Below, one piece after another: positions 25,800 to 35,037 of a DNA stretch of 64,000 nucleotides. Below the pieces are notes generated by a model. The model was not told the origin of the DNA. It saw only the letters and a list, made by a program, of their open reading frames with translations, and did not search any database. A program made the position numbers and the translations under genes. The first letter of the stretch is position 1, and the number at the start of each line of letters is the position of its first letter. The stretch comes from Acinetobacter courvalinii (GTDB taxonomy: Bacteria > Pseudomonadota > Gammaproteobacteria > Pseudomonadales > Moraxellaceae): positions 310,001-374,000 of the forward strand of contig NZ_BMDA01000002.1 of NCBI RefSeq assembly GCF_014635545.1, read 5' to 3'.

Positions 25800-26683
25800 T
25801 GATGGCACAAGTTCAATATCAAACCCTCAGCGATAGTCAGCTTCTGGCAGAGATGGCGGTAGAGGCTCTGATTGATGAAGTCAATCTGACACCAAAACCG
25901 GCACTGGTTGATCGCCGTGGCAGTGGGGCGCATGCTGATCTGACCTTGGCATTAATGGAGCGTTCGGCAAAAAGTTTACAGCCCATGTTCGAGGCAATGG
26001 CTCAAGCAGCCATGCATCATGCTGACCTATGTCTGGCCTTACGTGAAGAGATTGGTGAAATTGGTCGGCAAGGTGAAAAGGCCATGATGTTGGCGACAGA
26101 GGGCGTCAATACACATCGCGGGGCCATCTGGGCCTTGGGCCTAATGGTCACTGCAGCAGCCTTGGCACGCGCGAAGCAGCAATATTTATCTGCGGTTGAA
26201 TTATGTCAGCTGGCAGGGCAGATAGCCCGGCTTGAAGATCGCTTTATTCCCGAGCAGGGTTTAAGCCATGGGCAGCAGGTACAGCAAAAACTAGGTATTT
26301 CAGGTGCAAAGCTACAGGCACAACAAGGCTTTCCGAGCATTGTGAATTTAGGTCTAAAGCAACTGAAGCAAAGTCGCCAGAAACCGATGAAAGAAGACTT
26401 TGCGCGTTTGGATGCCTTGCTGGCCATGATGACGGATCTGAGCGATACCTGCGTGCTTTATCGTTCAGGCGCCAAGGGTTTAAAACGGATGCAACAAGGG
26501 GCACAGCAGGTACTGGATCTGGGCGGCAGTTCAAGTCTGGAAGGTCGACGTGCATTACATTTTTTAGAGATTGACTTGCTGCGCATGAGAGCCTCCGCTG
26601 GCGGTGCTGCAGATTTATTGGCCGCGACATTATTTATCGATCGTGTTGAGCAATCCTCTTTCAGGAATAAAGCGGGAGTTTGA
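25799..26683 (+). CDS. mdcB: Triphosphoribosyl-dephospho-CoA synthase
   Basis: Makes 2'-(5''-triphosphoribosyl)-3'-dephospho-CoA, precursor of the MdcC prosthetic group, from ATP and dephospho-CoA. It is a CitG-family protein of 294 residues with EVNLTPKPALVDRRGSGAHADL, the conserved LTPKPGLVD...GAH motif. It also has EGVNTHRGAIWALGLM, matching the family NTHKG motif. AGGAG at 25788-25792 and the TAATG overlap with mdcA set the start at 25799; ATG 25802 is equally possible. In-frame starts before this lie inside mdcA. Confidence 0.94.
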   Translation: MMAQVQYQTLSDSQLLAEMAVEALIDEVNLTPKPALVDRRGSGAHADLTLALMERSAKSLQPMFEAMAQAAMHHADLCLALREEIGEIGRQGEKAMMLATEGVNTHRGAIWALGLMVTAAALARAKQQYLSAVELCQLAGQIARLEDRFIPEQGLSHGQQVQQKLGISGAKLQAQQGFPSIVNLGLKQLKQSRQKPMKEDFARLDALLAMMTDLSDTCVLYRSGAKGLKRMQQGAQQVLDLGGSSSLEGRRALHFLEIDLLRMRASAGGAADLLAATLFIDRVEQSSFRNKAGV

Positions 26684-26685
26684 GT

Positions 26686-26985
26686 ATGGAAACACTTCAT
26701 TTTGAGTTTATAGCCACAGAACCCCCTGTAAAACAAGCCTTGGTTGGTTGTGTTGGGTCGGGTGACCTGGAAATTTTGATGCAACCTGGAGAGCCCGGAA
26801 AAACCGCTATTCAGGTGGTCACTTCGGTGGATGGCAGTGCGACCCGCTGGAAGAATTTATTTGAACGAATTTTTACGGCGCAGATTCCCCCTGCCGTCAA
26901 TATTGAGATCCATGATTTTGGTGCTACCCCAGGAGTGGTTCGCTTACGTCTGGAACAGGCATTCGAGGAGATTGAACATGACTGA
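26686..26985 (+). CDS. mdcC: Malonate decarboxylase acyl carrier protein (delta subunit)
   Basis: Small carrier of 99 residues that bears the dephospho-CoA-type prosthetic group and shuttles acetyl and malonyl thioesters between MdcA and MdcD/E. The attachment serine is S25 in VGSGDLEIL, the position known for MdcC. GGGAG at 26674-26678 selects ATG 26686 over TTG 26680. The C-terminus overlaps mdcD by eight bases. Companion enzymes MdcB, MdcG and MdcH all lie in the operon, so activation is encoded in place. Confidence 0.95.
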   Translation: METLHFEFIATEPPVKQALVGCVGSGDLEILMQPGEPGKTAIQVVTSVDGSATRWKNLFERIFTAQIPPAVNIEIHDFGATPGVVRLRLEQAFEEIEHD

Positions 26986-27829
26986 CATTCAGGATTTGCT
27001 CAATAAACAGGATTTTATTGAGCTGAGTGCAAGAGCACGTGCCAAAGCTTTGCTGGATGATGGCTCTTTTCGAGAATTGCTTGATCCATTTGCACGGGTG
27101 ATGTCTCCTTGGCTTATTCAGCAGAATATTGTGCCGCAAGCGGATGACGGGGTGGTGATTGCCAAGGGCACTATTCAACAACGCCCTGTGGTTTTAATTT
27201 CGATTGAAGGCTTATTCCAAGGCGGGAGCCTGGGTGAAGTCGGTGGCGCCAAAATTGCGGGTGCCTTGGAGCTGGCGGTAGAAGACAACCTCAAAGGCAT
27301 TCCCACTGCTGCAGTATTACTGTTAGAAACGGGTGGTGTTCGCTTGCAAGAAGCCAATCTGGGTTTGGCTGCAATAGCCGAGATTCAGGCTGCTATCGTG
27401 AATTTACGTCAGTATCAGCCCGTGATTGCAGTGGTCGCGGGGAGCGTTGGCTGCTTTGGCGGGATGTCGATTGCTGCCGGATTATGCAGTTATATCGTGA
27501 TGACACAAGAGGGGCGTTTGGGACTCAATGGCCCGCAAGTGATTGAGCAAGAAGCGGGCATACAGGAATATAACGCCAAAGATCGTCCGTTTATCTGGAG
27601 TATTACCGGTGGCAGCCAGCGCTTTGCCAGTGGTCTGGCCGATGCATATGTGGATGATGACCGCAATAAAATCCGGCAACAAGTGATTGATTATTTGCAG
27701 CAAGGTTTGCCTCTTCAACATCGAAGTTCAAATTACCCGTTTTATTTAGCTCAGCTACAACAAGTCGATACTGCGGAGCAGATCACGCCAGCACAGGTTC
27801 AGGCTTTGTATCAGGGAGAATCGGCATGA
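26978..27829 (+). CDS. mdcD: Malonate decarboxylase beta subunit
   Basis: Together with MdcE it decarboxylates malonyl-S-ACP to acetyl-S-ACP. The 283-residue carboxyltransferase-fold protein begins MTDIQDLLNKQDFIELSARAR. It shows GGSLGEVGGAKIAGALELA, LLLETGGVRLQEAN and AGSVGCFGGMSIAAG, the oxyanion-forming region of the crotonase-like fold. The start overlaps the mdcC end by eight bases. Family length is normal. ATGA at 27826 couples it to mdcE. Confidence 0.95.
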   Translation: MTDIQDLLNKQDFIELSARARAKALLDDGSFRELLDPFARVMSPWLIQQNIVPQADDGVVIAKGTIQQRPVVLISIEGLFQGGSLGEVGGAKIAGALELAVEDNLKGIPTAAVLLLETGGVRLQEANLGLAAIAEIQAAIVNLRQYQPVIAVVAGSVGCFGGMSIAAGLCSYIVMTQEGRLGLNGPQVIEQEAGIQEYNAKDRPFIWSITGGSQRFASGLADAYVDDDRNKIRQQVIDYLQQGLPLQHRSSNYPFYLAQLQQVDTAEQITPAQVQALYQGESA

Positions 27830-28653
27830 ATAGCGCAGTTGAGACATTAACAGCCTCTACTCGAGGCGCACACTGGTTTAAGGCAGTCACGCAGGGCTTT
27901 CAGGTGGCTCAAGGTTTCCCGGCTTCAGTCTGGGTGGCGGACGGACAGCTTGATCAACAGGCGGTACGTGTTATTGCAGTGGTTCAGGACAGCAATAATC
28001 CGTTCCCACGAGCACGGCAGGGTGAAGTTGGGCTGGTAGAAGGCTGGAGCTTGGCAAAGGCAGTTGATGAAGTGATTCAAGCTGATGCAAATACTGAAAC
28101 GAAACGCGGCATTTTATGTGTGGTAGATGTGCCGAGTCAGGCTTATGGGCGCCGTGAAGAATTGCTGGGTATCCATCAAGCATTAGCAGGTGCAGTAGAT
28201 AGCTATGCCAGAGCCAGACTGGCAGGACATCCTATTGTGAGTTTACTGGTAGGCAAATCAATGTCAGGGGCTTTTTTAGCGCACGGTTATCAAGCCAATC
28301 GTATGATTGCCTTAAAAGACTCAGGTGTTATGGTGCATGCCATGGGGAAAGAATCCGCCGCTCGTGTCACCTTAAGATCGGTGGATGAGCTTGAACAATT
28401 GGCATCAAGCATTCCGCCAATGGCTTATGACATTGAAAGTTATGCAACACTGGGTTTGTTATCTGAACTTTTATCTGTTGAGAACCCTGAACAACCGACA
28501 AACGATGATCTTTTGTTAGCGAAGCAGGTAATTGCGCGAGCATTTCAAGCCATTAATGCCGAGCAATCGAGAGGACTGGAACATCGACTTCACGGCCAAA
28601 ATCGTCAAATGTCTAAGCGGGTGCGTGAATTATTGCGTGAGCAATGGTCATGA
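27826..28653 (+). CDS. mdcE: Malonate decarboxylase gamma subunit
   Basis: Second carboxyltransferase-like subunit, 275 residues, partner of MdcD in decarboxylation. Visible motifs are DVPSQAYGRREELLGIHQAL, LVGKSMSGAFLAHGYQANR and VMVHAMGKESAARVT, all typical of MdcE. It overlaps mdcD by four bases and mdcG by four bases (ATGA each). No fusion to MdcD, unlike some lineages. Confidence 0.94.
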   Translation: MNSAVETLTASTRGAHWFKAVTQGFQVAQGFPASVWVADGQLDQQAVRVIAVVQDSNNPFPRARQGEVGLVEGWSLAKAVDEVIQADANTETKRGILCVVDVPSQAYGRREELLGIHQALAGAVDSYARARLAGHPIVSLLVGKSMSGAFLAHGYQANRMIALKDSGVMVHAMGKESAARVTLRSVDELEQLASSIPPMAYDIESYATLGLLSELLSVENPEQPTNDDLLLAKQVIARAFQAINAEQSRGLEHRLHGQNRQMSKRVRELLREQWS

Positions 28654-29252
28654 CTGCTCAGCTTGAAGCCCATGATTTATTGTGGGGCATGTCAGCCGAT
28701 ACTTTGGCTGAAGATGCACCGCTGTGGGTGAAGGCGGTATTACAGCGTGGCGATCCGGTGGTGGTTCGCCGGGCCATAACCGCTGCAGATCAGGTTGCGG
28801 TGGGGATCAGAGGTCAGTTTCGTCATCAACGATACGCCGCTGTGATGTCTCGATCAACGATCACCAGACAACTCAAGCCAGAAGCATTAACTCAGGTAGC
28901 AATACATCAGTTTAAGCATCTGGCAGAACGCTTACAGAGCATTTCCAGCATTATGAAAAACTTTTCAGGATGTTGGGGATATACAGGAAGTTTTGGCTTT
29001 GAGCTGGCAACGGGGATTGCAACCGTCACTGCGCAAAGTGACATCGATTTGCTGCTTCGCACGGAACAGCCTTTTGCCAAACAGCTGGCGATTGAGCTAC
29101 TCGAAAATTTTCAACAAGTGGGGTTGAATGTGGATATTCAGTTACAGCTCCCCCAAGGCGGATTGGCTTTAAAAGAATGGGCACGGAATAGCGGGAAAGT
29201 ACTATTAAAACGGCCCGATGGCGCTGTTTTAGTCGGAAATCCATGGCATTAG
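28650..29252 (+). CDS. mdcG: Phosphoribosyl-dephospho-CoA transferase (malonate decarboxylase holo-ACP synthase)
   Basis: Transfers the prosthetic group made by MdcB onto S25 of MdcC. The 200-residue nucleotidyltransferase-like protein has the metal-binding QSDIDLLLR motif. GYTGSFGFELATG lies upstream as the nucleotide-binding segment, and the protein ends with DGAVLVGNPWH. ATGA overlap with mdcE supports ATG 28650; ATG 28644 is also in frame. Length is in the family range. Confidence 0.92.
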   Translation: MTAQLEAHDLLWGMSADTLAEDAPLWVKAVLQRGDPVVVRRAITAADQVAVGIRGQFRHQRYAAVMSRSTITRQLKPEALTQVAIHQFKHLAERLQSISSIMKNFSGCWGYTGSFGFELATGIATVTAQSDIDLLLRTEQPFAKQLAIELLENFQQVGLNVDIQLQLPQGGLALKEWARNSGKVLLKRPDGAVLVGNPWH

Positions 29253-29264
29253 GGAATAGGTATC

Positions 29265-30209
29265 ATGGCTTCAATTTGGGTTTATCCAGGGCAAGGTGTG
29301 CAAAGAAGCAATATGCTGCATGATCTGCCGCAAAGCACGCTGGTGAAAGAACACCTTGAGCGTGCCTCGGATGCACTCAAAGAAAATGTGTTGCTGCTGG
29401 ACAGTGCAGCGGCATTGCAATCGACACGAGCGGTACAGTTGTGCCTCCTCATTTCTGGCGTAATCAGTTCAGCGCTACTCAGTGCTGAAAACTTAAAACC
29501 GGATTATGTTGCGGGTCTATCGATTGGTGCTTGGTCGGCTGCAGTGGTTGCAGGCGTTTTAGCGTACGAAGATGCCGTCCGTCTGGTCGCTTATCGCGGT
29601 GAACTCATGCAAAACGCTTATCCGGCAGGCTATGGCATGACAGCGTTGCTTGGTACAGATCGTTCAACAGTTGAGGCATGGATAAAACAGGTTGAGGCAA
29701 CAACGCCACAGGTATATGTCGCCAACATCAATGCGCATAACCAGATTGTTATTTCAGGACGTTTTGAAGCTATGAATCAAGTTGCTGGATTGGCGAAACA
29801 GCAGGGTGTTGTGGCAAAGAAACTGGATGTAGCGGTGCCATCGCACTGTGAATTATTAAGTCAGCAAGCACTGCAACTTGCGACATCGATGGAGGGAGTC
29901 ACTCTAAAGCAACCTGAAATTGGTTATTTAAGTGGTACCACGGCACGTATCTTGCGCAAGCCAGAACAGATTGCGGATGATCTGGCTTTTAATATGAGCC
30001 GTACTGTGGATTGGGAAAGTACGCTTCAGGCTGCATGGGAACGAGGTGTCAGGTTACAGGTCGAAGCTTTACCCGGCACGGTACTTACCACACTTGCACG
30101 CCGGATATTTAAAGATGGAACCGTATTGTCATTTCAGGGAACGCGCATAGATAGCATTCGGATGGCCATGCAAAAACAACAGGAAAATCATATTTCTATG
30201 GGAATATGA
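29265..30209 (+). CDS. mdcH: Malonyl-CoA:ACP transacylase of malonate decarboxylase
   Basis: FabD-like acyltransferase of 314 residues that loads malonyl from malonyl-CoA onto MdcC to prime the cycle. The N-terminus WVYPGQGVQ is the acyltransferase start motif. The nucleophile is S86 in GLSIGAWS, and the catalytic His is H194 in VPSHCELL. It lies 12 bases after mdcG. With it, all enzymes for acyl-carrier maturation and priming are present. Confidence 0.94.
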   Translation: MASIWVYPGQGVQRSNMLHDLPQSTLVKEHLERASDALKENVLLLDSAAALQSTRAVQLCLLISGVISSALLSAENLKPDYVAGLSIGAWSAAVVAGVLAYEDAVRLVAYRGELMQNAYPAGYGMTALLGTDRSTVEAWIKQVEATTPQVYVANINAHNQIVISGRFEAMNQVAGLAKQQGVVAKKLDVAVPSHCELLSQQALQLATSMEGVTLKQPEIGYLSGTTARILRKPEQIADDLAFNMSRTVDWESTLQAAWERGVRLQVEALPGTVLTTLARRIFKDGTVLSFQGTRIDSIRMAMQKQQENHISMGI

Positions 30210-30250
30210 TTTAAAAAAACCAAGTAATCCAAGGATATGAGGGATTTACA

Positions 30251-30652
30251 ATGATTATATATGGAACAGCAATTTTGGCGATTTGTCACTTACTCGGTGA
30301 TTATCTGGGTAATACCCTCGGCATGTTGATCGGTGTCAAAGCCAATGTCGGTGGCGTCGCAATTTCAATGATTTTGTTGATTCTCTCTAAAGAGTTATTG
30401 GCAAAAAAAGGTTATTTACCCCAAGTGACACAGTTCGGGATCTTGTACTGGTCAGGTATGTATATTCCGATTGTGGTGGCAATGTCAGCTGGGCAGAACG
30501 TCGTGGCTGCACTTTCAGGCGGGATGCTGGGATTGATTGTCTCGGTCGCATCACTGATCGGTACAGTGCTGGTGATCCGTTATCTGAATAAACTTAGTGG
30601 CGATTATGAGACCTATGAATGGACGATTGAGGCAAAGGAAAAAATTGCCTGA
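30251..30652 (+). CDS. madL: Malonate transporter subunit MadL
   Basis: Small membrane subunit of the MadL/MadM malonate:sodium symporter type. The 133-residue protein has four hydrophobic segments and the N-terminal GTAILAICHLLGDYLG, together with VKANVGGVAISM typical of MadL. GAGGG precedes the ATG. It is placed after mdcH and before madM, consistent with one operon for uptake and decarboxylation. Confidence 0.92.
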   Translation: MIIYGTAILAICHLLGDYLGNTLGMLIGVKANVGGVAISMILLILSKELLAKKGYLPQVTQFGILYWSGMYIPIVVAMSAGQNVVAALSGGMLGLIVSVASLIGTVLVIRYLNKLSGDYETYEWTIEAKEKIA

Positions 30653-30697
30653 AAAATCATAATTAACTGACAAAGCAATAAAAAAAGGATGTTTATC

Positions 30698-31459
30698 ATG
30701 GATGCTATCATTGCTGTATTAACAAAAAATGCGTTAGTGACAGCGCTTGCAGTCACAGGTTTGATGATATTTGTATCGCATCTGCTTTCCAAATATTTGA
30801 CCAAAGGAAAGCTGCAAAGCTCTGCAATTGCCATTACTTTAGGGCTGGTGGTGGCATATTTTGCCGGCGTTTATACGCAAGGAACCAAAGGTATTTCCGA
30901 TATTGCCGTCTTCTCTGGTTTTGCATTATTGGGCGGTGCCATGATCCGTGATCTGGCCATTGCCTCGACTGCATTTGAAGTTGATGTAAAAGAAGTCAAA
31001 AAGGCCGGTAGAATTGGTCTCATTGCACTGATACTGGGTTGTATTGTGCCTTTTGTGATTGGTGCGATGGTAGCCTGGATTATGGGATATAAAGATCCTG
31101 TATCTATGACGACTATTGGAGCCGGTGCAATGACTTATATTGTAGGGCCGATTACAGGAACCGCGATTGGTGCAAGTTCTGATGTGATTGCTTTATCAAT
31201 TGCGATTGGTTTGATTAAAGCAGTATTTTTTATGGTGGGAACACCTTTAATGGCGAAGTTTATGTACCTGAAGAGTCCACGTTCTGCTATGGTCTTTGGT
31301 GGGCTGGCTGGTACAACCAGCGGTACGGCGGCAGGATTGGCCGGTACCGATGTTCGTCTGGTGCCTTACGGCGCGCTGGTCGCAACTTTTTATACTGGCT
31401 TGGGTTGTTTACTGGGCCCCTCTGTATTTTTCCTGACGGTCAATGCCATTTTTGGATAA
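30698..31459 (+). CDS. madM: Malonate transporter subunit MadM
   Basis: Large membrane subunit of the malonate transporter, 253 residues with about eight hydrophobic segments. GAGAMTYIVGPITGTAIGASSDVIAL and GGLAGTTSGTAAGLAGTD are recognisable MadM segments rich in small residues. AAAGGA eight bases before ATG 30698 chooses this start over ATG 30689. Last gene of the operon; no clear terminator is seen in the 106 bases before the convergent EamA gene. Confidence 0.92.
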   Translation: MDAIIAVLTKNALVTALAVTGLMIFVSHLLSKYLTKGKLQSSAIAITLGLVVAYFAGVYTQGTKGISDIAVFSGFALLGGAMIRDLAIASTAFEVDVKEVKKAGRIGLIALILGCIVPFVIGAMVAWIMGYKDPVSMTTIGAGAMTYIVGPITGTAIGASSDVIALSIAIGLIKAVFFMVGTPLMAKFMYLKSPRSAMVFGGLAGTTSGTAAGLAGTDVRLVPYGALVATFYTGLGCLLGPSVFFLTVNAIFG

Positions 31460-31565
31460 TGTATCCAGAGTCAGTACAGGCAGCTTATTTACAGTGGAAT
31501 AAGTTGCCCATTTTAAGCCGATCTCAAAACAGGGGAGTCGAAAGCTAAAATTCTATAATGCGGTT

Positions 31566-32426
31566 CTAGCTTGTCTGACTGCCACGTAAGGTAACCCCAA
31601 TCGAAGCCACCATAATACAGGCCAATGCCACCCACTGAATCAGGCTGATTCGTTCATGCAGCAGGACTAGACCCGCTAAGGCTGCTAATGCAGGTGCAAG
31701 GCTGGAAAGGGTCCCATAACTGAGCTTGGTCAGCCGTTTCAGTGCCATCAAATCCAGTGCATAAGGAATTGCTGTGGCCAGCAGTGCAATCACCAGTGCT
31801 TTGCCCCAATATTGGGTATCCATCAGCGCAGGCGCATTATTCCAGAGCCCAAAAGGCAGCAGGGTCAGTGCAGATAAACCGATGGCAATGGTCAGGGCAT
31901 GCATGCCGATGTTTTGCTGGACGACACGATGCCCAAAATAAATATATAGCGCCCAGAACAAACCGGCACTCAGAGCACACGCTGCACCGATATAGGAAAA
32001 ATTTTGGGCATTGGCATCGTGCCACGGCACCATTAAAGCAATACCTAAAATCGCAAATGCCACCCAAATATAGTCACTGCGCTGTTTAATCGAGAGTAGG
32101 GCTAAACCGAGTGGGCCAATAAACTCTAAACCCACCGCAATCCCTTGAGGCAGTTTGCCCAAAGAGGTGTAAAACAGAATATTCATACAGCACAAGGCAG
32201 CGCTATAACAGAGTAAATCTCGCCATTTGAGTTCCTTTAATTTGGCAATGATCTTCCAGGAACGAAACATCACTGCAACCAGAATGGTGGCAAAACATAG
32301 TCTTAAAATCGTCACAGTGAGCGGGTCAAGTGTGGCAATCAATTGCTTGGCGAATGAGGCACTGATCTGATACGCCACCATGGAAAGGACCATATACAGC
32401 ACAGCAACCAACTGGATATTTTTCAT
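31566..32426 (-). CDS. EamA/RhtA-family exporter (copy A)
   Basis: Inner-membrane drug/metabolite-type exporter of 286 residues with about ten hydrophobic segments in two EamA repeats. PLTVTILRLCFATIL, PQGIAVGLEFIGPLGLALL and SYGTLSSLAPALAALAGLVLL are RhtA-like. RhtA homologues export threonine, homoserine and related amino acids. ATG 32426 is preferred to an upstream in-frame TTG. It lies 46 bases after copy B, whose motifs it mirrors, so the pair looks like a tandem duplication. Substrate unknown. Confidence 0.87.
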   Translation of the reverse strand: MKNIQLVAVLYMVLSMVAYQISASFAKQLIATLDPLTVTILRLCFATILVAVMFRSWKIIAKLKELKWRDLLCYSAALCCMNILFYTSLGKLPQGIAVGLEFIGPLGLALLSIKQRSDYIWVAFAILGIALMVPWHDANAQNFSYIGAACALSAGLFWALYIYFGHRVVQQNIGMHALTIAIGLSALTLLPFGLWNNAPALMDTQYWGKALVIALLATAIPYALDLMALKRLTKLSYGTLSSLAPALAALAGLVLLHERISLIQWVALACIMVASIGVTLRGSQTS

Positions 32427-32472
32427 GACTGGCCTAAAAAACAATAGAAAAGAGGATAAGCGGGCAACATTT

Positions 32473-33354
32473 TTATTTCACCTCTTTTTGTTGTCGAGCA
32501 TGTTGCGTGGTAAAGGTACAGCCAATCGAAGCAATGATAATCGTACCCAAAGCAAGCCATTGATTCCAGAGTAATACTTCACCGAGGAAGATAAAGCCTG
32601 AAAGCGCGGCCACCGCAGGTTCCAGACTCATTAAGGTACCAAAGCTCAGCGGGGTTAAACTCCGTAGGGCAATCATTTCCAAGGTAAAAGGCAGGGCGCT
32701 GGCTAAAATTGCAAGGCCAATAAAATAATATAAATTCGGCAGTTCAAGCACCCGATCGACTGCGCCTGAGAAGAGCGCGAAAGGCAGTAGACACAGCATG
32801 CCAATCGACATACCTAGGCAAACAGTATGATTGCCTGAGATGCCGGAAGGCTTTTGTCCGGCAATAATATACAGTGCCCAACAGGCACCTGCACTGACCG
32901 CAAACAATACCCCGATCAGGTCGAGACCTTGCTGGGCCTGTTGCAAAGGGAACAGCAAAACCAGACCGAGAATGGCACAACCGACCCAGATAAAGTCGTA
33001 TTTTTGCCGGGCATGATATAAAGCAACACTTAAGGGACCGATAAACTCAAACGCGACCGCCAAACCCAGAGGTAAACGTTCAAGTGATAAATAGAACAGG
33101 GCATTCATGCCTGCCAGTGCGACACCATAAGTCAGAATGGCTTTCCAGCGGACCACTTTAAAATTAATGGTCCAGATTTTAAAAATCACAGCCAGAATCA
33201 TCGCACCAAAAAATAGGCGCATGGCAGAGACAGTCAATACAGGAAAGCTTTGAAACAGGATTTTGGCTAAAGAACCACTGCCTTGTACACATAACATGGC
33301 AATCAACAACAGCAATAAAGCATGCAGAGGTGTTTTCAGTACAGGGCTAGACAT
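32473..33354 (-). CDS. EamA/RhtA-family exporter (copy B)
   Basis: Inner-membrane exporter of 293 residues with two EamA repeats. It shares landmarks with copy A: LTVSAMRLFFGAMIL, PLGLAVAFEFIGPLSVALY, SFGTLMSLEPAVAALSGFIFL and a C-terminal ALGTIIIASIGCT. The MSLEPAVAAL segment is the RhtA signature. First gene of the pair, reading toward copy A. It lies downstream of serA on the same strand but behind the serA terminator, so it likely has its own promoter. Confidence 0.87.
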   Translation of the reverse strand: MSSPVLKTPLHALLLLLIAMLCVQGSGSLAKILFQSFPVLTVSAMRLFFGAMILAVIFKIWTINFKVVRWKAILTYGVALAGMNALFYLSLERLPLGLAVAFEFIGPLSVALYHARQKYDFIWVGCAILGLVLLFPLQQAQQGLDLIGVLFAVSAGACWALYIIAGQKPSGISGNHTVCLGMSIGMLCLLPFALFSGAVDRVLELPNLYYFIGLAILASALPFTLEMIALRSLTPLSFGTLMSLEPAVAALSGFIFLGEVLLWNQWLALGTIIIASIGCTFTTQHARQQKEVK

Positions 33355-33405
33355 CTTATTTTTTTACATTCGGTATAATATTCACATAATAATTCAAATG
33401 CCCAT

Positions 33406-33436
33406 AAAAAAGCCACAGCATCAGCTGTGGCTTTTT
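33406..33436 (-). terminator. Rho-independent terminator after serA
   Basis: AAAAAAGCCACAGC-ATCA-GCTGTGGCTTTTT; strong stem with T-run in the serA direction. Confidence 0.92.
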
Positions 33437-33457
33437 CAGCATATTTCTAATTATAAA

Positions 33458-34690
33458 TTAGAACAATACGCGAACGCGGATGGTGCCTTCAACATGGTTC
33501 AAGGTATCTAGCGCTTCTTGAGAGGCAGATGCGTCAACATCCATCACCAGGTAACCGATATCACCTTTGGTCATTAACGACTGACCAGAGATGTTGATGC
33601 CTTGTTCAGCGAATAGGGTGTTGATCTTCGATAACACACCTGGCATGTTTTTGTGGATGTGCAGTAAACGGTGCTGACCATCAGAAAGTGGCAAGGCGAT
33701 TTCTGGGAAGTTCACCGCAGAAAGCGTCATACCTTTATCTGAATAAGCAACGAATTTTTCAGCAACTTCCAGACCGATGTTGGCTTGCGCTTCCATGGTC
33801 GAACCACCCACGTGCGGGGTTAAGATTACGTTGTCTAAGCCACGAAGTGGAGACTGGAATTCTTCACCATTGGCTTTTGGTTCTTTCGGGAATACGTCAA
33901 CCGCTGCGCCTGCAATGTGGCCCGCTTTGATCGCATCCGCCAAGTCTTCAATCACCACACAGGTACCCCGTGCAGCGTTCAAGAAGATTGAGCCTTTTTT
34001 CATTTTCGCGAACTGTTCTTTCTTGAAGAAGTTACGCGTAGATGGAACATCTGGAACGTGTAAAGTTACCACATCCGCAGTTTCTAAAAGTTCATCTAAA
34101 GAGCCAACTTGACGTGCATTACCTAATGGCAATTTAGTCACAGCATCAAAGTAGATCACTTTCATACCCAAGCTTTCTGCCAAAACAGAAAGTTGTGAAC
34201 CGATCGAGCCGTAACCGACGATACCTAAAGTCTTACCACGAGTTTCAAACGAACCCACCGCAGATTTATTCCAGCCACCCGCATGTGTATCTTTCGATTT
34301 TTCAGGTACACGACGAAGTAACAAAATGGTTTCAGCAAGAACCAGTTCTGCAACCGATCGTGTATTTGAATACGGTGCGTTGAAAACAGGGATACCACGA
34401 GACATTGCCGCTTTTAAATCGACTTGGTTGGTACCAATACAGAAACAGCCAACCGCGATCAGTTTGTTCGCAGCTGCAAAGATTTCTTCAGTCAATTGAG
34501 TACGGGAACGGATACCAATGAAGTGAGCGTCTTTAACCGCTTCTTTCAAAGCTTCGCCTTCAAGCGCAGTTTTGTGGTAGTCGATGTTGGTATAACCCGC
34601 TGCGTTTAAGGTATCGATGGCATTTTGATGCACACCTTCTAACAGAAGGAAACGGATTTTGTCTTTAGGTAGTGATAGATGTTGGCTCAT
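33458..34690 (-). CDS. serA: D-3-phosphoglycerate dehydrogenase
   Basis: First enzyme of serine biosynthesis, oxidising 3-phosphoglycerate with NAD; SerA enzymes also reduce 2-oxoglutarate to D-2-hydroxyglutarate. The 410-residue product has the NAD-binding GYGSIG, catalytic Arg in NAARGT, Glu in FPKEP and His in TPHVGGST. A C-terminal ACT domain of about 70 residues (HIHKNMPGVLSKINTLF) is present for serine feedback. The start at ATG 34690 has CGGAG upstream; the frame is open for 47 more codons, but SerA begins here. It is divergent from an FAD-linked 2-hydroxyacid dehydrogenase. Confidence 0.96.
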   Translation of the reverse strand: MSQHLSLPKDKIRFLLLEGVHQNAIDTLNAAGYTNIDYHKTALEGEALKEAVKDAHFIGIRSRTQLTEEIFAAANKLIAVGCFCIGTNQVDLKAAMSRGIPVFNAPYSNTRSVAELVLAETILLLRRVPEKSKDTHAGGWNKSAVGSFETRGKTLGIVGYGSIGSQLSVLAESLGMKVIYFDAVTKLPLGNARQVGSLDELLETADVVTLHVPDVPSTRNFFKKEQFAKMKKGSIFLNAARGTCVVIEDLADAIKAGHIAGAAVDVFPKEPKANGEEFQSPLRGLDNVILTPHVGGSTMEAQANIGLEVAEKFVAYSDKGMTLSAVNFPEIALPLSDGQHRLLHIHKNMPGVLSKINTLFAEQGINISGQSLMTKGDIGYLVMDVDASASQEALDTLNHVEGTIRVRVLF

Positions 34691-35037
34691 TACGGCTCCG
34701 CTACAAAGGCCAAAATTTAGTTGCAGTACTATAGCATACAGCTTTGAGATATAAATATTTGGTTTAAAATTAGCACAGCAGAATTGCTGATAATTTTTCA
34801 GTTGCAGCTGAATTTTATGGGTTAAACACATTTTGTTATTACAGTATCTTTATCCTGCGCTTTATCCCATGCCTGCTTCTATGTAAAATGCAGGTATCTG
34901 ATAGTCAAACCTGAAACCCTCAGGTTTGTGCTGTTCTGCCGAGTTTCCATATGTTGGATATTACAATTTAAAATATTGAAAAATATTGTATTGTTATCCA
35001 GACGCTCTATCTTTAGTTCTTGCTAGGCCTGTAAACG
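34691..35037. promoter_or_regulatory. Divergent serA / dehydrogenase control region
   Basis: A 347-base gap without a gene. It contains the perfect inverted repeat CAAACCTGA-AACCC-TCAGGTTTG at 34906-34928 and an AT-rich stretch with AATATT repeats at about 34970-34990. Both divergent promoters must lie here. The inverted repeat is not followed by a T-run, which favours an operator over a terminator. Confidence 0.5.
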
